DNA from: an uncultured Elusimicrobiales bacterium | Lineage (GTDB): Bacteria > Elusimicrobiota > Elusimicrobia > Elusimicrobiales > Elusimicrobiaceae | Length of the DNA stretch: 6,484 nt | Direction: 5' to 3' | Assembly: GCA_944322775.1 (NCBI GenBank) | Contig: CALUQA010000007.1 | Span: 1-6,484 of the forward strand | Shown here: positions 1 through 5,433 of the stretch, in pieces | Numbering within the stretch: the first letter of the stretch is position 1 | How the letters are laid out: each line of letters starts with the position of its first letter | Program-made: the position numbers and the translations under genes | Notes under the pieces: model-generated | The model's input: the letters and a program-made list of their open reading frames with translations, nothing else | Database searches by the model: none | Told to the model about the DNA's origin: nothing

Positions 1-146
1 CTGCGCAAACGCACCAACTGATGTTTGGTGCTGCCTTCGCGTGCTTTGTTTACCAACGTGATAAACTTGGGCACCGTCAAGCCCAAAAGCAACGCAAACA
101 CAAGCAGCGTGACAACAATTTCTATTACCGTAAAGCCTTTCTTCAT
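1..146 (-). CDS. Type IV pilin / pseudopilin, N-terminal part (cut by window edge)
   Basis: Only the first 48 codons are present; the gene runs off the left edge. The protein opens MKKGFTVIEIVV, a class III prepilin signal: a short basic leader ending in Gly4, Phe5 as the first mature residue, and a Glu at mature position 5 (residue 9). A hydrophobic helix follows at about residues 8-25, and then a basic, polar stretch (KAREGSTKH) typical of the alpha-1 helix leaving the membrane. By family knowledge, prepilin peptidase would cleave after Gly4 and the mature protein would join a type IV pilus or type II secretion pseudopilus. The ATG at 146 is supported by a good Shine-Dalgarno sequence (AAGGGG) that overlaps the stop codon of the M20 gene upstream, which suggests translational coupling. 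Major pilin, minor pilin and pseudopilin cannot be told apart without the C-terminal part. The gene is too short in this window to be found by length alone. Confidence 0.88.
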   Translation of the reverse strand, partial: MKKGFTVIEIVVTLLVFALLLGLTVPKFITLVNKAREGSTKHQLVRLR

Positions 147-151
147 AGGTT

Positions 152-157
152 CCCCTT
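152..157 (-). promoter_or_regulatory. Shine-Dalgarno of the pilin gene, overlapping the M20 stop codon
   Basis: On the minus strand AAGGGG lies 5 bases before the ATG at 146. Its two leading A bases are part of the TAA stop codon (156-158) of the M20 gene. A ribosome finishing M20 therefore covers the site where pilin initiation takes place. Confidence 0.75.
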
Positions 158-1391
158 ATTTAAGGTTCATAAGCGACAGCAAAAACACTTTTCCGTCGCC
201 CATGGTGTTTTTGATGCTGCAGTATTCGTTGGGCTGGTGCATTGTTTCGTCCAGCTTGGAAAACACCACCGCCGGGAAGCCCGCATTGCGCAAATACGCC
301 GCCACCGTGCCGCCGCCGACACCCTGCACTTTGGGGTTGTTGCGGTACACTTCTTTGACGTATTTAGTCACCAGTTTAACGATTGCAGCATTTTTGTCCG
401 TCGGTTTGGAAGAATCATTGATTACTTCTTTTACCGTGATTTTTACTTTAAATTTCTTCTCCACCGCCTTGGCAATTTTCAGCACGGCGTCGAGTACTTG
501 TTTGTTGGTATAGCAGGGCAGCACACGGCAGTCCAAATAAAACACATCGCTGCCCGGAATGGTGTTGACGTTGGGCACATTGGCTTCGTGCTTGGTCGGT
601 TCAAACACGCTGTAAGGCACGTCAAACAGGCGGTCTTTTTTGTTAAATTGCTTGTACAAATCGCGCAATGCCACCACCAAGTGGCTGGCGGCCACAAAGG
701 CGTTGTTGCCGTTTTGCGGGGTGGACGCATGGGTTTGTTTGCCCAGCACCGTAAATTTCAGCCACATCATGTTCTTTTCGGCAATTTCCACCATGTCCCC
801 TTTGGCATTGCCGCCGTCGGGCACGATAAAGCTGTCTTCCTTGCCGAAAATTTTGCCGTATTTTTTCAGCACGGTAATAATGCCATAGTCGCTGCCCACT
901 TCTTCGTCTGCATTTAACAGCAAGGCATAGTTTACCGGCGGGCGCACGCCCTGGTCCATCAAGGCTTTGGCCACCAGCAAGCCAGAAACCAAGCCCTGTT
1001 GGTTGTCTTCGGTGCCGCGGCCATAAATTTTGTCGCCTTTGACGACTACTTTAAAAGGATCGGTTTTCCACATGCTCAAATCCCCGGGGGGCACCACGTC
1101 CATGTGCGCCATGACCCAGAGGGTTTTTTTGCGGTTTTCGCCATAATATTTGGCCACGATGTTGGGGCGCACGCCCGTCGGAGAGGCAGGGTCTTTGGCT
1201 TCCAACACTTTTATTTCGTCAAACTTCATGGCTTTTAACACTTTTAAAAGGTATTCCGCTTTGGCGCTTTCGCCCAGGCCGCCTTTTTCGTGCGGGGTAA
1301 TGGCCGGGCAAGCCGTCATTTGCGTTTGCACGTCTATAATAAAATCGCGGTATTCGTCTATTTTTTTAGCTAACTTTTTTACGTCTGTCAT
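156..1391 (-). CDS. M20 family metallo-hydrolase (ArgE/DapE-like di-zinc peptidase/deacylase)
   Basis: This is a 411-residue cytoplasmic enzyme. Hallmarks of the M20 di-zinc fold are in order: a HMD motif with ligand H96 and D98, GRGTEDN with bridging ligand D129, an EE pair at 163-164 (catalytic base and ligand), ligand D192 in VPDGGN, and ligand H385 in HQPNEY. H221 in HASTP matches the histidine supplied across the dimer in related enzymes. The lid/dimerisation domain is roughly residues 205-320. The wording of many blocks (GVRPNIVAK, AHMDVVPPGDLS, FEPTKHEANV, IGGGTVAA-like) resembles the PRK13983 group, which is widely mislabelled 'diaminopimelate aminotransferase'. The substrate is unknown; an N-acyl amino acid or small peptide is the family expectation. 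ATG 1391 was chosen over an in-frame ATG at 1445 because it has a strong Shine-Dalgarno sequence and starts just after the nif3-like stop codon. It sits second in a three-gene leftward operon. Confidence 0.93.
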   Translation of the reverse strand: MTDVKKLAKKIDEYRDFIIDVQTQMTACPAITPHEKGGLGESAKAEYLLKVLKAMKFDEIKVLEAKDPASPTGVRPNIVAKYYGENRKKTLWVMAHMDVVPPGDLSMWKTDPFKVVVKGDKIYGRGTEDNQQGLVSGLLVAKALMDQGVRPPVNYALLLNADEEVGSDYGIITVLKKYGKIFGKEDSFIVPDGGNAKGDMVEIAEKNMMWLKFTVLGKQTHASTPQNGNNAFVAASHLVVALRDLYKQFNKKDRLFDVPYSVFEPTKHEANVPNVNTIPGSDVFYLDCRVLPCYTNKQVLDAVLKIAKAVEKKFKVKITVKEVINDSSKPTDKNAAIVKLVTKYVKEVYRNNPKVQGVGGGTVAAYLRNAGFPAVVFSKLDETMHQPNEYCSIKNTMGDGKVFLLSLMNLK

Positions 1392-1397
1392 GGGTTT

Positions 1398-1403
1398 CCC
1401 CCT
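1398..1403 (-). promoter_or_regulatory. Shine-Dalgarno deciding the M20 start
   Basis: On the minus strand AGGGGG lies 6 bases before the ATG at 1391 and overlaps the TAG stop (1402-1404) of the Nif3-like gene. It favours ATG 1391 over the in-frame ATG at 1445, which would make the two coding regions overlap by 44 bases. Confidence 0.75.
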
Positions 1404-2154
1404 AAATTGGATTTTGCACATCAATAAATTGCGTTTGAACGTCAAAATGGGTTTGCACCAGGTTCATCAAGGCCAGCACACCCGGTTTTTCGGAATTGTA
1501 ATGGCCCAATGCCACGCAGTTGATGTTGTTTTCGCGGCTTAACTCATGGGCGGGTTCGTCCAAAGAACCGGTTACAAACAAATCCAGTCCCAGCGCTGCC
1601 GCGTCAGGCAGCATGCTCCAGCCGCCGCCGCTTACAGCCCCCACCGTGCAAATGCGTTTGGGGCCAAACGGCAGAATAATAGCTTTGCTTTGGCATGTCT
1701 TTTGCAGTTTGCGCACGACAGAAGCCAAAGCCGCAGGCTTAATGCGCCCGTAAAAACCGATATCCTGCCCGTGATAAGAAGCGAACGGCTGAATGTCTTT
1801 TGCGTCCAACGCTTTAAGCAACAACGCGTTATGGCCAATTTGCGGATGTTTGTCCAAAGGCAAATGATAGCCCAGCAAACTGATTTCATGGCGCAGCAAA
1901 AAACCCACCCGACGGCCAAATACGCCCGTCAAGGCTTGTTCTTTGCCCCACAAAAGCCCGTGGTGCACAATAATCATATCCGCACCGGCTGCCTGTGCTT
2001 TTTTAAAAAGCTCCAAACTGGCCGACACGCCAAATACAATTTTGCGCACGCGGCTGCGTCCTTCCACCTGCAGACCGTTATGGCTCATGTCAGGTATTTC
2101 GGCGCTGTGCAAATATTCGTTTAAGAAGCGAACTACTTCCTCGCGCGTTGTCAT
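1402..2154 (-). CDS. Nif3/YbgI-type dinuclear metal centre protein (DUF34)
   Basis: The protein is 250 residues long, matching the short YbgI-type form of the Nif3 family without the extra PII-like middle domain of longer members. The expected metal-site residues are visible: the adjacent pair H64-H65 in IVHHG, D101 in LPLDKH, H218 in GHYNSE and E222. The glycine-rich segment VGAVSGGGWS (171-180) is also typical of the family. Family members form toroidal hexamers with two metals per subunit. Databases often call them 'GTP cyclohydrolase 1 type 2', but the physiological role remains unsettled, so no reaction is assigned here. This is the first gene of the leftward operon; its start lies only 25 bases from the divergent amidase gene and has no recognisable Shine-Dalgarno sequence. 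Family assignment is secure; function is not. Confidence 0.93.
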   Translation of the reverse strand: MTTREEVVRFLNEYLHSAEIPDMSHNGLQVEGRSRVRKIVFGVSASLELFKKAQAAGADMIIVHHGLLWGKEQALTGVFGRRVGFLLRHEISLLGYHLPLDKHPQIGHNALLLKALDAKDIQPFASYHGQDIGFYGRIKPAALASVVRKLQKTCQSKAIILPFGPKRICTVGAVSGGGWSMLPDAAALGLDLFVTGSLDEPAHELSRENNINCVALGHYNSEKPGVLALMNLVQTHFDVQTQFIDVQNPI

Positions 2155-2161
2155 AGATTTA

Positions 2162-2170
2162 TGTTATCAT
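2162..2170 (+). promoter_or_regulatory. Candidate extended -10 promoter for the amidase/shape operon
   Basis: TG at 2162-2163, one base, then TATCAT (2165-2170, 5 of 6 to TATAAT) forms an extended -10 element. Transcription would begin close to 2177, leaving almost no leader before the ATG at 2180. This fits the lack of any Shine-Dalgarno sequence in front of the amidase gene. Extended -10 promoters do not need a -35 box, and none is obvious at a proper spacing. Confidence 0.38.
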
Positions 2171-2171
2171 T

Positions 2172-2177
2172 TTTATA
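2172..2177 (-). promoter_or_regulatory. Candidate -10 box for the leftward operon
   Basis: On the minus strand TATAAA (5 of 6 to TATAAT) would place transcription start near 2165, giving a 5' leader of about 10 bases before the Nif3 ATG at 2154. No good -35 box is seen at the usual distance; that region falls inside the amidase signal-peptide codons. This is a weak call based on position and sequence alone. Confidence 0.3.
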
Positions 2178-2179
2178 GC

Positions 2180-4042
2180 ATGAAAAGAATACTTTTATGG
2201 GCGGCAGCGCTCTTTTTTTGCGCTTTATTTGCCCGCGCGCAGGATTTGCCCGTCGCGCCGTACTTGCCTGCCGTCACGGGCCCGCAGGCCAAAAATGCCC
2301 CCATTACCGTGCAATACCCGCAGGAAAAAATGCCCGTAGCCCGCGGGGCCAAAAGCGTGTATCTTTTCGGCAAATTAAACGTGCCGGACGCCACGCTGGA
2401 CATTAACGGGCAGAATGTGCCGGAAAACCAAAACGGCACTTTTATCACCTATCTGCCGGTGGAGCAGGGCACGTTTGCTTTCGTGCTTACGGCCAAAAAT
2501 AAAGACAACACCTATCAGGCCGTGCGCCACATCATCGTGCCCGGCACCCCCATTAAAGATTTTACCGGCAAGGCCCGCTTTGACAAAGACGAAATTTACC
2601 CCGCCCTTCCGCTGTGGGTGCTGCCGGGTGACACCGTCAATCTTTCCGCCCGCGGCACGCCGGGGGCACAGGTGACGGCTACCTTAAGCGGTTTAAAAGG
2701 CGGCAAGAATATTAAACTTAAAGAAGACTCCCGCACGCCGGGGCTTTACCGTGCCAAATACGTGCTGCGCACCAACCAACAACCGCGCCAAGCCAAAGTG
2801 ACGTATTCTTTGTATGACCCGGCCACCAAAACCAAGGCAAAAACCACCGCCAAAGAAAAAATACGCGTGTTGGACACGCAAAAAATATGGCCCGCCCGCG
2901 TAAACGACCCGGGCGTAAAACTGCGCCAAATTGCCGTGCGCCAAGGCAGCTTATACCCCTATTACCGCGCCTATGGCGAAGTGCTGGCCGATGGAAGAGA
3001 TAACGGCCTTTACCGCTTGAATTTGGGGGACGGGGAAAAAGCCTGGCTGGAAGAAAAAAAATTAAAGTTTTTCTCGGCGGACGATTATGGCCCCAACACC
3101 TTGCTTTCCATGCAAACGCTGGCCGAACCCGGCGACACATTAATCCGCTGGCAACTTACCAAACAGGTGCCGGTGTCTATTCACGAGTTTTCCAACCGCA
3201 TGGAAATTGCGTTTTATTACACCCCCACTTTTAACGAAAACTTTAGTTTTGACGCCACGTCCCCCATATTAGAAAAAGCCACGTGGACGGATCCCCAAGA
3301 CGGCGTAATTAAATTTGTCCTTTATTTCAAAGCAGGGCAGAAACCTTGGGGCCATGCCTACCGCTATGACGGCAACGATTTTGTGCTTACCCTGCGCCAT
3401 AAACCGCCAATAACTCCCACGGACCAAAAACCGCTGCAAGGGGCACGCATTCTGCTGGACGCCGGCCACAGCCCCAAACGCGTGCCGCCCTATGACGGGC
3501 TGGTCAGCCCAACGGGCGTGCTGGAATATGAGGCCAACCTGGCCTTGGCCGAAGCGCTCAAACCCAAGCTGCAAGCCGCCGGCGCCACCGTGATCATGAC
3601 GCGTGAAGGACAAAACCATATGTCTTTGCCGGCGCGCTACCAAATGGCACTGGACCAAGACGCCCATATTTTTGTCAGTCTGCACCATAACGCCTTGCCA
3701 GACACGGTCAACCCGCTGGCCGCACCGCGCGGGTATTCGGTCTATTACACCTATCCGCACAGTTTTGATTTGGCCGAAAGCGTCTATAAAGCATTCAACC
3801 GCCTGATTGCCTTGCCCGACAACGGCCTGATTGCCAACGACGTTTTGTTCATTCCGCGTATTCCCGAAATACCCAGCATTTTAATTGAAAACGCTTATAT
3901 GATTTTGCCCGAACAGGAAGAACTGGTCTTAAGCCCCAAAGGCAGAGAGCAGTTTGCCGAGGCTATCTATCAGGGTATTTTAAATTTCTACGGCGTTGAC
4001 ACAAACCCTAAGCGCAGCAAAGCCCAGGGCAAACGCCGCTAG
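2180..4042 (+). CDS. Secreted N-acetylmuramoyl-L-alanine amidase (Amidase_3) with long beta-rich N-terminal region
   Basis: This 620-residue exported peptidoglycan hydrolase cleaves the bond between N-acetylmuramic acid and L-Ala of the stem peptide. Residues 1-21 form a signal peptide (MKR, hydrophobic core, ARAQ-like cleavage site). A first beta-rich, Ig-like domain spans about 40-122 and a second about 140-232. An SH3-like segment follows at about 236-297, and an AMIN-like beta region at about 305-408. The catalytic Amidase_3 domain covers about 420-605. Its zinc ligands are visible: H430 in DAGHS, E451 in LEYEANL and H502 in SLHHN, with the catalytic glutamate E570 in ILIENAY. The tail (609-620) is strongly basic. 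Boundaries of the N-terminal domains are my estimate. ATG 2180 was chosen because it begins the signal peptide; the frame stays open back to 1943, but that part is antisense to the Nif3-like gene. It is the first gene of the rightward operon. Confidence 0.93.
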   Translation: MKRILLWAAALFFCALFARAQDLPVAPYLPAVTGPQAKNAPITVQYPQEKMPVARGAKSVYLFGKLNVPDATLDINGQNVPENQNGTFITYLPVEQGTFAFVLTAKNKDNTYQAVRHIIVPGTPIKDFTGKARFDKDEIYPALPLWVLPGDTVNLSARGTPGAQVTATLSGLKGGKNIKLKEDSRTPGLYRAKYVLRTNQQPRQAKVTYSLYDPATKTKAKTTAKEKIRVLDTQKIWPARVNDPGVKLRQIAVRQGSLYPYYRAYGEVLADGRDNGLYRLNLGDGEKAWLEEKKLKFFSADDYGPNTLLSMQTLAEPGDTLIRWQLTKQVPVSIHEFSNRMEIAFYYTPTFNENFSFDATSPILEKATWTDPQDGVIKFVLYFKAGQKPWGHAYRYDGNDFVLTLRHKPPITPTDQKPLQGARILLDAGHSPKRVPPYDGLVSPTGVLEYEANLALAEALKPKLQAAGATVIMTREGQNHMSLPARYQMALDQDAHIFVSLHHNALPDTVNPLAAPRGYSVYYTYPHSFDLAESVYKAFNRLIALPDNGLIANDVLFIPRIPEIPSILIENAYMILPEQEELVLSPKGREQFAEAIYQGILNFYGVDTNPKRSKAQGKRR

Positions 4043-4078
4043 CCCCGCCCCAACAATATAGCCGAAGCACCAGCCCAA

Positions 4079-4084
4079 TATGAT
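4079..4084 (+). promoter_or_regulatory. Possible internal -10 box before the M23 gene
   Basis: TATGAT (5 of 6 to TATAAT) lies in the 45-base gap between the amidase and M23 genes. It would start transcription near 4091, which is compatible with a nearly leaderless message using the ATG at 4097. No matching -35 box is visible, so this may be chance. The rest of the gap (4043-4087) holds no clear terminator and no Shine-Dalgarno sequence. Confidence 0.2.
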
Positions 4085-4087
4085 AAA

Positions 4088-5008
4088 ATGAAAAGGATGG
4101 GCAAAAAATTTAATTCGTTAAACAGATTTTTAAGCGACCGGGTGGACATCATCTTGATGCCGCGTGCCGGCGTGTCCAGAAAATTTAAGCTGTCGGGTTT
4201 AACATTAGTGCTGCTGCTGGTGGTGTGGCTGGCCTTAACCTTGGGGGCACTTTGGCTGTGGAGCAGAGCTTATGACTATCATTTGACCAAGGCCGACAAC
4301 GAAATTATGCGCGTTAAAATGAAGCTCATTTCCGATGAGCTGGAACGCGGGCGTCACTATTTGGATTTAACCCAAACCACCGAACAGCAAATGCGCCAAA
4401 TGCTGGGCATGCCCGGCGGAAAATTTATCAATTTGCCCAAAGGCCTGCAAGAAAAAGAAGACGAACGGGCCAAGGCGCTGTTTGACTCGGACTTGAAAGA
4501 TTTTGATACGGAAGAATTTGAAAAATACATAAACAACATGCAGGACACGGCGCAGCAGCGGCTGGCCTCTTTTCAGGAAATTGCCTGGTATTACGCCAAC
4601 CGCCGCGAAGGGCTGCATTCCACGCCCTCCATTCGCCCGTCCTCGGCGCGTATCAGCTCCGGCTTTGGCTACCGCCGCGACCCGTTTGGCCAGCCGATAG
4701 GCCACATGCACAACGGACTGGATTTTGCCGGCAAGCCAGACAGCCCCATCTTAGCCACCGCCGACGGCGTAGTCCGCCACACCGGCTGGGTGAACGGATA
4801 CGGGCAGGCTGTGCTGATTGACCATGGGTTTGGCTACTCCACGCTTTATGCGCATGCCACCGGCATTAAAGTAAAACCGGGCGACGTGGTCAAACGCGGG
4901 CAGCAAATTGCTTTTATGGGTACCACCGGCCGCAGCACGGGCACCCACTTGCATTATGAAGTGTGGAAAGACGGGCGGCCCGTCAATCCAAGAGACTATT
5001 TTAAATAA
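4088..5008 (+). CDS. Membrane-anchored M23 (LytM-type) peptidoglycan endopeptidase
   Basis: The 306-residue protein has a basic cytoplasmic N-terminus (1-36, 10 Lys/Arg against 2 Asp), one membrane helix at about 37-58, a helical probably coiled-coil periplasmic stretch at about 62-175, and a C-terminal M23 domain at about 188-300. The catalytic set is complete: H208 and D212 in HNGLD, H255 in YAH, and H287/H289 in HLH. It is therefore probably an active zinc endopeptidase cutting peptide cross-links, not a degenerate EnvC/NlpD-like activator. It is followed after 14 bases by a bactofilin, a pairing known from cell-shape systems such as Helicobacter Csd1/CcmA and the alphaproteobacterial LmdC/BacA. 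The start is uncertain: ATG 4088 gives the longest form, but ATG 4097 (three residues shorter) is possible, and neither has a well-spaced Shine-Dalgarno sequence. Function is by family and context. Confidence 0.92.
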   Translation: MKRMGKKFNSLNRFLSDRVDIILMPRAGVSRKFKLSGLTLVLLLVVWLALTLGALWLWSRAYDYHLTKADNEIMRVKMKLISDELERGRHYLDLTQTTEQQMRQMLGMPGGKFINLPKGLQEKEDERAKALFDSDLKDFDTEEFEKYINNMQDTAQQRLASFQEIAWYYANRREGLHSTPSIRPSSARISSGFGYRRDPFGQPIGHMHNGLDFAGKPDSPILATADGVVRHTGWVNGYGQAVLIDHGFGYSTLYAHATGIKVKPGDVVKRGQQIAFMGTTGRSTGTHLHYEVWKDGRPVNPRDYFK

Positions 5009-5012
5009 ATCC

Positions 5013-5019
5013 GGGAGGA
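5013..5019 (+). promoter_or_regulatory. Shine-Dalgarno of the bactofilin gene
   Basis: GGGAGGA lies 3 bases before the ATG at 5023 (its GGAGG core is 4 bases away) and 4 bases after the M23 stop codon. It is the strongest ribosome binding site on the rightward strand and fixes the bactofilin start. Confidence 0.7.
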
Positions 5020-5022
5020 AGT

Positions 5023-5418
5023 ATGGGCTTCTTAAAAAAAGATTCAGATTTTGCGTCCGGCGAACATTTTTCCATCGTCAGCGCGGAATGCTATTTCCAG
5101 GGAACGCTTAGCGTGCAAGGTTCTTTGCGCGTGGACGGCAAGCTGGAAGGCTCTGTAGACAATGCCCGCCAAGTCATCGTAGGCGAAGGCGGCAAAATAA
5201 CCGGCGACGTAACCGGTCAGACCGTGGTGTGCGGCGGCGACATTGAAGGCAATGTCTGCGCCGACATGTTGGAAGTGTTGGCCAAGGCCTCTATTAAAGG
5301 CGATATCCGCGCCCAAAAAATGATTGTGGAAGAAGGCGGACGCATTGAAGGCATGTGCAAAATCGGCGGTGAAGAAAATACGGAAGAATCCGCCGAAGAA
5401 ACCAAAGAAGGAAAATAA
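5023..5418 (+). CDS. Bactofilin (polymer-forming cytoskeletal protein)
   Basis: The protein has 131 residues. The central part, about 17-114, is a bactofilin (DUF583) right-handed beta-helix: repeated hydrophobic-glycine units such as FQGTLSVQGSLRVDGKLEGSV, GKITGDV, GGDIEGNV, ASIKGDI and GRIEGMCKI. The N-terminus MGFLKK resembles the short hydrophobic/basic peptide that tethers some bactofilins to the inner membrane. The C-terminal tail (117-131) has seven Glu and two Lys and is likely disordered. Bactofilins self-assemble without nucleotide into filaments under the inner membrane and recruit cell-wall enzymes. The M23 gene directly upstream is the expected partner, so a role in cell shape or local wall remodelling is inferred. 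The four cysteines in or near the core (23, 70, 79, 112) have no assigned role. Length is in the usual range for the family. Confidence 0.93.
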   Translation: MGFLKKDSDFASGEHFSIVSAECYFQGTLSVQGSLRVDGKLEGSVDNARQVIVGEGGKITGDVTGQTVVCGGDIEGNVCADMLEVLAKASIKGDIRAQKMIVEEGGRIEGMCKIGGEENTEESAEETKEGK

Positions 5419-5422
5419 GGAG
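5417..5422 (+). promoter_or_regulatory. Shine-Dalgarno of the PpiD-like gene
   Basis: AAGGAG overlaps the last two bases of the bactofilin TAA stop codon and lies 11 bases before the ATG at 5434, a slightly long spacing. No better start codon lies between. Confidence 0.6.
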
Positions 5423-5433
5423 CATTTACAAGC

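Noticed and set aside
21..917. Long plus-strand reading frame of 298 codons antisense to the M20 gene
   Set aside because: It is a mirror of the M20 coding frame: very rich in His, Phe and Val, no recognisable domain, no ribosome binding site, and it also runs across the pilin start. The M20 gene on the other strand has full catalytic motifs.
1392..1445. N-terminal extension of the M20 protein by 18 residues
   Set aside because: It would overlap the end of the Nif3-like gene and ignore the strong Shine-Dalgarno sequence just before ATG 1391.
2161..2178. Six-codon plus-strand mini-ORF (ATG to TAG) just before the amidase ATG
   Set aside because: It lies on top of the candidate -10 box, so it would probably not be transcribed as a leader. 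It has no ribosome binding site and such short frames are common by chance.
1943..2179. Upstream extension of the amidase frame by 79 codons
   Set aside because: The extension lies antisense to the Nif3-like gene, and the signal peptide begins exactly at the ATG at 2180. An extra N-terminus would bury the export signal.
2718..3140. Minus-strand frame of 140 codons inside the amidase gene
   Set aside because: Its composition is Arg/Pro/Cys-rich and shadow-like, with no motif, and it is wholly contained in a well-supported gene.
4021..4062. Possible terminator after the amidase gene
   Set aside because: Only a short GGGC/GCCC pairing is possible and no run of T follows, so it does not qualify as an intrinsic terminator.
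4300..5008. M23 protein as a catalytically dead amidase activator (EnvC/NlpD-like)
   Set aside because: All expected zinc and catalytic residues (H208, D212, H255, H287, H289) are present, so an active endopeptidase is the simpler reading.
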